64,000 nucleotides of DNA from Acanthaster planci (taxonomy: Eukaryota; Echinodermata; Asteroidea; Valvatida; Acanthasteridae): contig NW_019091361.1 in NCBI RefSeq assembly GCF_001949145.1, positions 1,990,919 to 2,054,918 of the forward strand, given 5' to 3'. Under the pieces are notes generated by a model, which saw only the letters and a program-made list of their open reading frames with translations, did not search any database and had not been told where the DNA came from. Made by a program: the position numbers and the translations under genes. This document shows positions 1 through 49,835 of this stretch, in pieces (position 1 is the first letter of the stretch; each line of letters begins with the position of its first letter).

Positions 1-5
1 AATCC

Positions 6-617
6 CAGTGTTGTAGTCGAGTATTTTTTTCCCAAGTAACAAGTACTGCCGAGTACTTTGACTGCCGAGTGCAAAGACAGGTCGAGTAATTTTGCTAGCC
101 GAGTACAAGTACTGGTTTCCGAGTACAAGTGCTTGCACTTCCGAGCACAGGTACGCGCACAAGTACTTCTAATTACGAGAAATTGGAACCAGACTACAAA
201 TGCCCAAGTAAATCACGGGACCAATCTGGAGTACCACAATATAATTCGCGTACTTGATTGGTTAAGTACGCCCACAGAATGCGAATGGGTCGTATATGTT
301 AATGGTCCCGCATTCGGCCTTCTTTTTGTCAGAACCGTATCGAATATGAGGTCATTGGGGTCGATTTTTTTTTACCTTATATTAACGGCCATGGTAAGTT
401 AACTTAAAGGATTTTTTTATCGAATACTGTTAATCGAGTACGAGTACTTTGATGCTCGAGTACAATTTTTGGATGTCGAGTTCCGAGTATTTTGTAGCCC
501 AAGTGCAAGAACTGTAGTTCGCGTACAAGTACTTGGACGTCCAAGTACGAGTATGAGTACAAGTTCTCTGAAAACGGTACTTGAGTACGAGTACCGAGTA
601 TGAGTACAACAACACTG
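6..617. mobile_element. hAT-like non-autonomous element built of GAGTAC repeats
   Basis: The left end reads CAGTGTTGTAGTCGAGTA and the right end, read on the other strand, starts CAGTGTTGTTGTACTC, so the termini are inverted repeats. The interior is made of degenerate GAGTAC/AAGTACTT units in both orientations. The bases flanking the two ends (AATCC at the window edge and AAGAATTC after the right end) match at four of five visible positions, as an 8-bp hAT target duplication would. No transposase is encoded. The left duplication is cut by the window edge, so the family call is tentative. Confidence 0.5.
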
Positions 618-38940
<38,323 letters not shown>

Positions 38941-41900
38941 TCTAGCTCCGGGAAAAAGGCACTACAGACGACAAAACCTGCACATCCTTAGGCAACTGAT
39001 CTGGTTATCAAAACACACTCAGGAAACTGGTTTTAACACATTATGGACGGGATCTTTGGGAGGAATCGGCCAGAAAGCATCGTATGGGTGTTCCCTGACA
39101 CACGCACATGTCACAACTAGCTGCCTGGTTTATTCTGCAACCGTCATGTAACTAGAGGGCGCTGTCCCAAAATTAACCACTATCAGGCAGGTGGGTTGCG
39201 CTCACAGCGGACATACAGTACATGTACATTGCCTTTAATTTTGCGCTCGTTGTGGTTGCGTTAGTACCCGAACAACGCAAAATTGGAGAAAAAAAACGCC
39301 GACGGATGATGCTCAGAAAGAGGTTGGTTCTGTGTGTTTCACTGGGAAATTTAAGATTATGATTTCCGGACCAATTTTCTTCTCGATTTCACAAGTTCCC
39401 CATATTTTTTTTAATGCTAACCAGCTCACAACTACTGTAAAATTTATAAAGTTTTTGTAAACGACGCACCCCAGATTGGAAGCTGCAAATTCCAACTATT
39501 TGATTTTGGACAAAGTTCTATAATTGGACCTGATTTTGGCACCTCTGTTATAAATACCTTGTGTGATCACAATGTGAGCTCAAAATAGTATCTACTTCAA
39601 AAAAATCTCTTTTTCGCTTTTATAGTCTGATCTGCTCTGAACAACTATTTTGCCGTTGCTTTTCGTGCTGAATTATACTTAGTGATCAAAGACTTCTTGG
39701 TTCGGCTGTAATTCGTTGTTTTACTTTATTTGAAATTGGACACAGACATCCCCTCCCCTTCCCTCTGGAGCTTCACTACAAACGCCTGCCCAGCTGAAAT
39801 TCACCCCTCAGTTGGCACTCGATACCCACCCATCCTGTGACCTATACGACAGGCAGGTAAGGTCTCCCATCGTACCTCAGCGCACTCGTATTCAGTTCAG
39901 AGGGTTGGTTTCAGATACACTGGACATCCCGTAAATCGCAACAATCGTTAAGGCTGCGTCCGCATCTACAAGGGCTAGGTCTGATCGACCGTTAAAAACA
40001 CGTAGGCACACGCTGACGATAGACGCAGCCGTAGTTCTGGAAGCCCGGTTTGGACACGGCCAGTTGAACCCCGCCTAAAAACGAATCCAGGGACGCTTCA
40101 CTCGATAGCGCGCCCACTGCCGATGTTGCAGTTTGTTTGTGAGGGCGCGGCTGTCAAGAATTATGCTCAGCACAATGGCTATGATAGTGTTTACCGCCAT
40201 TGGCAGGGGCCACTTGCAAATGACAAGTGACAGTGTTTCTATGGTCACCAGATTCGTCTATAGGGTCACAGGCCAGTAAATAGGCCCTATGTGGACCGAA
40301 TCACAATTATTTGCATACCCTCAAATTCTCTGAGCATTTTGTGGTCCGTGAATAAAGAGGATTTGTACCAAAAAAGGAGGAAGCCACACTGGGAATACCG
40401 TGGTGTTAAATTGATGGCCAAGGCACTCGGTGTTAAATTAACAACGCAGTTTTTGCACTGCACCAAGACTGCTAGCTTGGATTTGGTAGATCTTAAGACA
40501 AGCAGAACATTCCAGATATCTCTATTTTGTGATGGGTGTAAAAGAGGGATAGGCACCAGAACCTCATATCCTACGATGGAAAAACATGTATCTTCAAAAA
40601 TCACTGGTTGAGGCAGCATATTTATCACTGTTGTCTAGGGTAGCCTACAAACTGGTCGGTGAAACAAGCCTGCTTCTTGCTGGCCTTGATAAGCTCTCGT
40701 CAAAAGACAGCTGGGCATGATGTTGGCTCCGACTAGACCAAGAGAGGCTGCAAATTTCCTAGCAATGGAGGCTCCTTTGGCAGCAGTGCCCATCACTGGT
40801 TCACGAACGACAATGGAACGCAACCGTTGCATCGCTGTCAACAAAATGAACCCTCCCGACCAACATAGATCTTTTCGACCGATGAAGACATGCTTCTGCT
40901 CAGGGCAGAAAAAAAGATTTATAAATAGAGTTGCGACATGTCTGTCTCAATTATTGGAACCAAAACGGTTGGGTTATGCGTCAGTGCAAATGAAAATTAG
41001 CACACAATAACTGCATGCTGTGCTGTACACATAATGAACAGCTATTTAGTTCCAAAACCTGTGTGAAGTTGGCACTACTCTTTTCATGTCTGTCAAATGC
41101 AGCGTTTTGCGGCGATATAAATGGCGCCCCCTATAAGGTAATAATGGGGAAAGGCATTTCTGACAAGTGGCCCGGCCTCCGCCGTTGCTGAAATTGAATT
41201 AAGCATTTTTTTAGTATATATTGTTATACATAGATATGGCGTTACCACTTTCGTGTGATGATCTTCAACAGGGGTTTTTCTTCAGGCGTAAGGATGGTCA
41301 AAGCATCAGTCGATACAAACCCCCGTCAATTCAAAGGTCCTGTTCACATCCAAGAAAAGGATGTTGTAGCAGTGCTTCTTGCTGTTACGCATTACTTGGT
41401 GAAATAAGGGCATAATATTGAAGCATTATCCGCAATGACAAGATGACATGAATCGCACACTCAAGGCAAAGACAGCTATGAAGATAATTGTACAAAGAAA
41501 TCCAACTTCCATTTTGGGGTGGTCCCACGTTTCAATATTCTCTGCGTGTTTGAACCCCGAGGGAAATTTCCAATTGCAGTCACCCCACAAAATGAAAATC
41601 ACTAAAAAAATTCTACACACAACACAACATTTCTAAACAAAGTATATTCTTCTGATTGCTCTCCAGTAAGATCAAGAAACTAAAACTTTAAGTTATTCAG
41701 TATGTGAAACCGGATTTTATGAATATGTAACGACAGGCCATCTATTAAGGAGGTCCGCTTAAATTATGGACGCCAAGGCAGAGGAAGACGGGCAGGAAAA
41801 GTCCAAATGTAACTGTCTCAATTAGACCTATACAAAGTTTTATTTACATGTCAACATTGGGGGTTCAAATATGTAGGTTTGATCGCAGTTAATTACAATT

Positions 41901-44154
41901 CAAATCCTTTTTCCTAAAATTCCAATAATTCCCCCAAATCCCTATAATTACCCCAAATGCCAGGCCGGTGTGCGACCGTGGACTTGGCCTTCCAGACAGC
42001 ACTCTCTGGTGCCCACACTGGAAAGGATTATAATTATTACTCGCACGCCCACCACACTTCCTTCGCGGGAATTTGTTATACATTTCTAACGGGCTGGGCG
42101 GCGTGCCAAACAAACTATGGTGCCCCCTAAAACACGCTTCCCTACAAATATATTACATGTATCCTTATATTCGTTACGAGATAGTTGACATGTTTTTTGT
42201 ATATTTTCACAATGTTTTATCAATTAGAATTATCCTATTAGTTTTTATGTTCCATATCCGCTGACCATGTCCCGGTCAACGGAGCTTTCCTATGAAATAT
42301 GAGAAATAAGGCAAGCGCATGCGCATTACCACCACTGGTTGGCAAAGTTGCTTAAATCTATGACGTAACAGTACAAATCTCCATCTTCGCGCCACTATCG
42401 CCGTTTCTGTACTAGTAAATAGTTTGACATAAGTGCCAAACTTAAAGACAAGGAATTGTTACTTTCCGACGTCAGGACACTGAAAACTTCTCTCAGTTTC
42501 AAGAAAAGAGCGCTCAAGTATCGGGCAAAGGTTGTAATGAGGTTTTGATTGACCTTCCACGCTCCAGGTTTTGGTTACTAGCAGCTCGCCTGCACTGCCG
42601 ACAGTGTTGACGGCCGCGCTTGCCCACCAGTGGTAGTAGCGCACATGCGCCCGTAGTAATTTGTATATTTCATGGGAAAGGTCAATTCAGGTTCTATAAA
42701 CCGATACGGGCGATTCACAATAGTGTGCCTCCAAGGGTTTGCAACGCGTTGGCCAATCACAATGCGCAAAATCTGTTGAGCCTCTCCAAACGCGCATTTG
42801 GGTCGACAGATATCGCGCATCGTGATTGGCCAACGCGTTGCAAACTCTAGGAGGTACACTATTGTGAATCGCCCGTATCGTACGTAACATAAATCACACA
42901 TTAAAGGTTAAAACTGGAGTTTCTTAAATTTATAGCAATGGTATGTCATACAGGAAAGTCCAAAACAAAGGTTTCGTAAACGACATAAATTGAACGATTT
43001 GCGAAATTAAGTAAGACATTTAAAACTTTTCATGAAAGTACACATGGTGAACAGTCTAGGTTACAAATTCAACTTTCTCCACCTCGATGTTTCGAATTAA
43101 AGTAGGCGAAAACATACTCACACATGCCATTCTGCTAGGAGTTCAGGAAATATGTCTGAAACATGACAATGAAACATCTCAAACGGCGCCAAGTACAAAC
43201 AACCTTGCCCAGATCTGCTCTACTTGTCACCAGGACGAATGGAAGTATTGACTGCGTTGGTTGAAGCAATTAACCGAAAAGTAATTACATCGGTAGAGAA
43301 ACTCACAGACTGGCCTGTTCACTGGTCTTTTTATACGACGTTTATTTGCATAATCACATGTCCTCTGTGTTTCCCTTAATTATAACTGGTCATCGTTAAT
43401 GGAACAAGTAAAATCAAGGGAACAGCACGTGATGACGATCCTTATTGATTGACCCACAATCAGTCAAAAAAACCCAAAAAATCTAGGGATGCGAGCAAAA
43501 CGTTATTTTTGAAATGTGATGAAAAAGAGAAAATTTTGGAGAGTGTTTCATTTAATCTTCTCAAAGCAAAGTCCCAAAATTGGCCTCACCACAAGAAAGG
43601 CCATAAAAGGCTGCATGAAGAAATTCCAAAATAGTTGGCCCCCAAAACGAAGGTTGCCCCCGAAAATGTGTGACCTCACTTTTAATTCTAAATGCATATT
43701 TTAAATGATCTTCGAAGAGTCCGTGCATAGAAAATATGCACCATTACATGTATTTCAGGGCAAAAATATTTGCTATTATTGCATTTTGTACAGGGCCTAG
43801 CTATAATAAACCTTCTTCATTATCAAACAAACTTTCTTCTGTACCCATTAATCTGTCACGTCTGTTACGCTACAAATCTGCAGCACAAATTAATCCAGCT
43901 GCATACCTCAAAAATGAGCCATAGCCTTTTATTGTATAAACTTCACAGATACTGTCCTTGCCCATATATAGATAATTACATATTTACAACATTGCACCGA
44001 AAATGCAATCTCTTGGCCTATTTAAATATGCACACATTACTTAAATCTCTCGGCAGCATTATCATGATGACATTTTGGCTGTTTTTTATACCTAGGAAGT
44101 ACAGTAAATCCAGAGCAGTACTTTTGACATTATTTTCTTCAAACGGCTGGAACC
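38941..44154. other. Intergenic region upstream of the DAPK-family gene
   Basis: The first kilobase should hold the kinase gene's 5' UTR and promoter, but I see no clear TATA box. Short open frames near 40290-40630, 40635-40890 and 41236-41415 have no recognisable product. A large foldback lies at 42702-42880. TACATG density drops sharply here compared with the introns to the left. Confidence 0.6.
42702..42880. repeat. 179-bp foldback with about 78-bp arms
   Basis: The left arm from CGATACGGGCGATTCACAAT pairs with the right arm ending ATTGTGAATCGCCCGTATCG. The match runs inward through TTTGCAACGCGTTGGCCAATCAC to ATGCGC-AATCTGT-GA with few mismatches. The loop is about 23 bases (42780-42802). 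The sequence is GC-rich with several CpG and contains CCAATCA on both arms. No target duplication is obvious. Such foldbacks are usually Foldback/MITE elements, but the arms are long relative to the loop. Confidence 0.9.
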
Positions 44155-45110
44155 TCCATGGAATCGTCTGTATCCCCAGTTCTGGCCAACATATTCATGG
44201 AAAATTTGAACAGAACGCCATGTCCACAGCAGATCACAGACCCAAGATTTGGCTACGGTACATGTACGTGGACGACACCTTTTTGATTTGGACAAGACAG
44301 CTTCCATCTCTTCCTGGAACATCTCAACGGGATTCAAAGCAGCATTAAATTCACCATGGAACAAGGAAAGTATGGCAGCATCTTATTTCTTGACGTCCAG
44401 GTTTCCAGAAAGCAGGATGGCAGTCTTACCGGCCGAGTCTGCCGGAAACCGACCCATACTGATATAAACATCCACAGTGCTTCCTTTAATCACCCCAAAA
44501 TCAGGTCTTCTATCAACCGGGCCCTTGTTCGTAGGGCATACAACGTCTGCGACAAGGAACAAGAACCCCACCATATCACCACAGCTCTACATCGGAATGG
44601 ATACAAGTCCAGCCACATAAGGGTGTCACCTATTCCCAAAGCCAACTTGTTACGGCCCCTAGTTCTATCACCTTCCCCCAATTAAGCAGTACTCCCCATA
44701 ACATCCAGCGCACCCTCCACAAGCATGAATTTCGAGTGTACTATAAAGCCCCCGAAGATGCAGAACCTGCTGACCTTGCACAACAACCGCCCTAACCCAC
44801 ACCACAAGCCAGGACTGTACAAGATCCCCTCCCTGTGTGGCAAAGTGAACATCGGCGAGACCGACAGGGACCTCCCTATCAGACACAATGAACACAAAGC
44901 CCATGACAGGAACGGGGAATACGACAAGTCAGTCATCATCAAGCCCTCCCACATCGAAAACCACTAGATCGACTGGAGCCAAACCAAACTCATCGCCAAC
45001 ATTGGTACCCTCGCCGCATTAGAGAAGCCATCGAAATCATCAAGCACAACACAGTCCCCCAGACATCGGTTTCAACATCAGCGACATATGGCGTCCTATC
45101 CTCACATCGC
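44155..45110 (+). pseudogene. Penelope-like retroelement remnant (RT plus GIY-YIG)
   Basis: Pieces in more than one frame line up as the reverse transcriptase of a Penelope-like element: SSVSPVLANIFMENL, WLRYMYVDDTFLIW (active-site Asp pair), GSILFLDVQVSRKQDGSL, RVCRKPTHTD and RALVRRAYNVCDKEQEP. After a stop comes GLYKIPSLCGKVNIGETDRD with RHNEHKAHDRNGEYDKS, a GIY-YIG-type endonuclease segment, and a tail near 45060 (GFNISDIWRPI). Frame changes near 44210-44250 and 44340 and internal stops mark it as dead. The N-terminal RT part is missing or unrecognised upstream of 44155. Confidence 0.88.
44811..44970 (+). pseudogene. GIY-YIG endonuclease part of the Penelope-like element
   Basis: GLYKIPSLCGKVNIGETDRD matches the opening of a GIY-YIG nuclease (G-L-Y at the first motif, V-N-I-G-E at the second; an Asn replaces the usual Tyr of the YIG). 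It is followed by R-x-x-E-H-K-A-H, which includes the catalytic Arg region. It lies after the RT in the same strand, the known order in Penelope-like elements. Confidence 0.8.
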
Positions 45111-45915
45111 AGTCGAATGGGTCTCCTATACACTTGGCAACCTTCCAAAGTGCTTCCTTCCTTAAGACTGACACACTCTAGCACCCTATGTTCTGCTTCA
45201 GTGCCCTTGGTAGGATCCTTAGTATCCCCTCCACACCTCACCGCCACCAGACACCACATAAACTGCCTCATCGTTGGAACCTCTGCAGTCTCCTGACGAC
45301 AGACAGAAATTCAGTTCCCTCATGACCGGTTCTTTTCAGAACCACACATACTCACAAAAGAGATATCCAAGCATAGTGCAAGGCAAACCTTTTCTTAACT
45401 TGCCACCTTCACCATGAAAAGCTTCAAAGCTTATCCCCTTCATCCTATGACACCAAGCAAAGCATCCTAAGCTAGTCAAGTGGGGCGCGTGAGTTATATG
45501 CCTATTGCCAATCAATTATTTTTGTGTTTGATAGGTTTCTCTGCAAGCACAGAAATTAGGTTATCTTGTTCAGACGCTAAACAGTCGACGATAACCCAGC
45601 TTGTTTTGGTTTACCTATGAATTCGCTTGGGTTAAAAATGGCTGGTAGAAATTTTGAACTTCATTTTCTTTACTCTAAGCTTTCTTGGAGTCTTGGAAGG
45701 TGAGGCTGCCCCAAAATTCGGGATTATTACTAAAATGTACGGCCAAATCCAGACTGAACTGAGTTTGCAAACTCAGAATTGAGACCAATCGGAGACAAGA
45801 TCTTTAGATGATCACGGGATCCAAGTCGGTTTCTGGGACTTTAAGCTGATGATATCACGCTGTTAACTTGGCTTCGAGACAGCCCTGGCATGGAAGAAGC
45901 TGCCCGTGGATTGAA
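45111..45915. other. Short intergenic gap before the NLR stop codon
   Basis: This holds the 3' side of the Penelope-like remnant and the expected 3' UTR of the minus-strand NLR gene. No clear polyadenylation signal was identified and no further gene is visible. Confidence 0.5.
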
Positions 45916-48900
45916 TCACAGATACAATACGGCTATTTCAGCAAGCTTACGTATTGACGTTTTAACCACTTGTACATCCCTCTCGGTGAGAGAGCAGTTC
46001 CTCAGGTTCAGTTCCTGCAGGCATTGTAACTCTCTGAAAGAAGAAGACCATAACTCAGCCGTACCACTTAGAGTTGCGTTCCCACTGAGATCCAGTTCTA
46101 CCACATCACTTCTGTGACCGTTTATAGTCTGTAAAACGCTAGACAAATTTGTATTAGTGATTGGTTTGTTCAGGCGCAGCCTTGTGCCAAAGAAGAGGGC
46201 AGTAAGCTCCAATCGATAAGTCGTCTCGTCATCAGAGACAACGCTAATAGAGCAGTCCAAGAGCCTTCCAAAACACTCAAGTGAAAGACTGTGTATGTTT
46301 TTGTCGTTGAAATTGCAACCACATAGCTTCAGCGATTGGAGGTGGCATAAACCCAACAAATAAGGACACCAAACTTCGGCCGATCCACCAAGTAGTTCAT
46401 TACCAGAAAGAACGAGCTCAAACAAGTTGGGCAGATCAGACAGCGATTCGATGATGCGTGAAGCGTGTTCTCCACTCAGAAAACAATTACTAACATCCAG
46501 CTTTTCAAGGTGTTTCAGATATGTTAATGCATAAGCCCACGACACACTTGAACCACCAATTATTTGATTTCCACTGAGTGTCAATTCAATCAAGAAGCGA
46601 AACGCCTCTGTTGTGAGGGTCGTCAATGCATTTACCACATTTACACCGGCAAGTAACTTACTCAGATTAAGCCTAACCGTACCCGCACCGGTTTCTTCTA
46701 GGCGACAAGTGAAATCCCCCTTAAATCCAGCTACAAAATTGCTCAACTCTTTTCCTTCAAATTTCCGAGTACCCAGCCTCAAGGTCTTGAGGTGTTCCAG
46801 TTGCTGTAAGTAGGGACACCAGCATGCAGCTATTGAACCTTTACTTGCGAGATTCAGTTCAACCAAGCTGGGCAAAACTCGCAACGACCGAGCACAGAGA
46901 GTGACATCGTTTGCTGTGAATGAACTATTACGTAAATCCAGCTTCTGGATGTGCTGGAATTGCCTCAGTTTCATGGCCCATAGTTGAGCCGAGTCACTAA
47001 GGTTGACTTTCTCGTTAAGACTCAACTCTGACAAATTTTGCCTGACTGTCATCGCTTCCAATACATCTGCGAGATCTCTCCCGTTTAACGGAAACTGATT
47101 CAAATCAACTTTCATGCCCACGTCGGTTTGTTTAATGGGGACAGTTCTCTTCGCCTCATATACAAACCCAAGTGAGCAGTCCACAATATTTGTCAAACGG
47201 CCAACTGACTGAAGAAAAAGCTTCATATCAGCTTTATTCATAGTGCAATTCTCTAGTCTAAGTCTATGCAGGTTGGTGAAATGATCCAAGTGGAAATGCA
47301 ATATTGGTAGTGTATTCCCATTGAGACTCAGTTCTACTAGGTCACGCCTGTCACCTATCGCCCTTAACACGCGTGCTAGATCATTTTCATCAAATGAAAA
47401 CTTGCTCAAATCCACCTTAATGCCGTCTGCATCAGTTCTCTGAATAAGATGTAATACCTCTGGATCATAAACGAAACTCACGGAGCAATCGACAAGACTT
47501 TCCATGCAACCGGCAGATTGAAGAAAATGCCTCAGGCCTTCTCTTTTGATGCTGCAATTTTCCAGTGTCACCTTTTGAACGTGTTTAAGACCCCGGAAAT
47601 GCAATTCTGCCAGTGAATCTCCACCCAGGACAACTTCAACAAGGTCACTTCTTATAGCTATGGCATCCAAAACATCTGCAAGATCTACGCTTGCCATTGA
47701 ACACTGGCTCAGATTTAACCTGATACCACAATCTGTCGGCTCAATCAGGTGACTGCTGCCCGTCTGATCTCTGTCAAAACTGATTAAACAATTCACAAGA
47801 TTTCTCATCGATCCCACAGCTTCGGCAATGCATTTCATATCTTGACATTGCATGTTACAGCCGACCAGGCCTAACATCTGAAGGTGTTCCAGCTCTTTTA
47901 CGCAAGGACACCAGACATTTGCTGATCCAGCAAGGGTTTTATTTAATGAAATGTCCAATTCAACCACACTGGGTACATCGCGCAGTGACACAGCAATATG
48001 TTTCATATCTTCACCAGTTAATGCACATTCACTCAACACAAGGCTTTGGAGCCGTTTTAGATGTGAAAGGTGCGAAGCCCACAACGCCGCGGAACCACCC
48101 AACGCTTCGTTGTATGACAGGTTCAACACCGCCAGGTTTGTCGCAAGTCTCATTGACGACATAATATCAGCCATACTGCCAACAGTTAATGAGCAATCCA
48201 TCAGAAGCAATGACAAAAGATTTGTCATGACACTCATGGAATACGATAAGCTTTCACAAAACCTCTCAATGTTACATTTAAGCAACTCTACCTTCTGCAC
48301 TTGCGCCAGGCAAGCTTGTCCATTATCATCAGCAACATCCTTCAAAAAGTAAGTGAGGGCGTTTAGACTGTCAGTATCCCAGACCATGAGACGTATTTCG
48401 TCAGTTACAATTGACCGTATGCTTTCTACTGGTGGCAATTCTGCTGGTTGCCCCTCAAAGTAACAATTGATGGCCAACTTCCGTAGCTTCCCGTCAAACT
48501 GTACTTCTTGGAATGACCTCAAAATAGCATTCAGACACGACTGACTGTCCCCGGAACAAAAGTGCAGAAGACTGTCAAATTTCACTGGTCCGAGAGATAC
48601 AATTTGATCTAGTGTCTTTTGGAATTGCTGCTCGTCTGCCGCAAGTAGGTTCTGCATATGTTTAGCTGCACAGAACTCTTGTATCGTCTTGTGGATAAAC
48701 TGTATACTGTTATGCATCTTTATCCCCTTTAAGACCCTCTGCTTGGTCAAGACACCTGCTGTTATTGCCATATCAAGCACACTCATGGAAAAGTCACTTT
48801 CTGTAAATGCGAGAATCTGGCTTGGGGAGAGGAGCCCACGTAGCGCTACCCGCCCCATCTCATTTACAACCGTTGTGATATCATCCGGGGACATGCAGGC

Positions 48901-49835
48901 TTTTCTTTTCAGTATGTAAGTCAACGCCTCTTCATAAAGCCTAGACTTTGTTTCTGGGAGCGTGGATTCTCCCCTCCACAGTAGGCACATCAAAAGAAGC
49001 ATCATGGGACTTTTTGCCAAGTCAAACAGAACATCAGAGGATCTGATCCTCCCAAGAAGCCCCTCTGCCTGGCCAAGCTCGTCTGGATAAAACTTATTTA
49101 CATATTCACAGATATCTTTGGGGCCGAATCCCATAACTCTGACATGGGTGAATGGTTTTTGAACCAGTGATTTTGTTACCAAGTTGGCATAGTGGGAGGG
49201 GCGCGTTGTCACTACAACAGAGCAACCTGTGTATTTCTTCCGATGTAGGACATGAAAGACAGAACCAAATGAGCTTTCACAGAGTGCGCTTGTCATGAGC
49301 TCGTCAAAACCATCCATCAGAAACAGTACTTTATCGGAACTGTCTTGAATGTACAAGTCCAAAACACGTCGGTCACTACTTGTCAACCAGGGCAACAGCT
49401 GGTCAGAAATGGCGTCAATGACGTCACAACCTTGTTCCAGTGCATGCATTTTCAAAACAAAAACAAGCTTGTATTTCTGCAGGACTCTAATGTAAACTGC
49501 CCAATCATACGCCATTTTTTTGACAAGCGTTGACTTTCCTCTGCCGGGTTCACCCTTTAATATTGCGATGTGGATTGGGTCGCCATTTTTAGTTTTCACC
49601 TCAAAAATTTCCCCGTAAGTTTCCAAAACCCTGCTCCTTCTCTCTGAATCGGTCAGGCCTTCTTCAGTTTCCAACATCAATCCCGAGTAGATTTCGTCAA
49701 TGTGCTTCGAGTCATCGTCAACCCACGGTATCATAGGCACATAGCTACCTGTGGACTTGTACGTGGTCCTTAACGCTTCTGCACACCTCTCGATGACTCT
49801 TCTATGCTGTTCTATGCTCTCGAGACTACTGTAAT
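45916..49835 (-). CDS. NLR gene, 3.9-kb NACHT and LRR exon
   Basis: The open frame extends 31 codons upstream of the GTG at 49740, back to an acceptor (TTAACAAGCAG) at 49836-49837. The added residues (YSSLESIEQHRRVIERCAEA, then LRTTYKSTGSYV) are typical of the helix before NACHT in invertebrate NLRs. The exon carries the whole NACHT module and all LRRs and ends in TGA at 45918..45916. Repeats follow a ribonuclease-inhibitor-like pattern (L-x-L-S-x-N-x-x-L-x-G-S-A-x-L-W). Three tandem blocks of about 103 residues occupy roughly 47790-46850. Confidence 0.93.

Noticed and set aside
40287-40628. Overlapping open frames of just over 100 codons on both strands
   Set aside because: Neither product resembles a known protein and both strands are open, typical of chance in low-stop sequence.
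40626-40910. Minus-strand frame containing VVREPVMGTAAKGASIARKF
   Set aside because: It has an acceptor-like AG upstream but no recognisable family, no matching donor and no partner exon; kept only as a possible terminal exon.
41236-41415. Plus-strand frame MALPLSCDDLQQGFFFRRKD
   Set aside because: It is plausible in composition but short, isolated and unmatched to any family I know.
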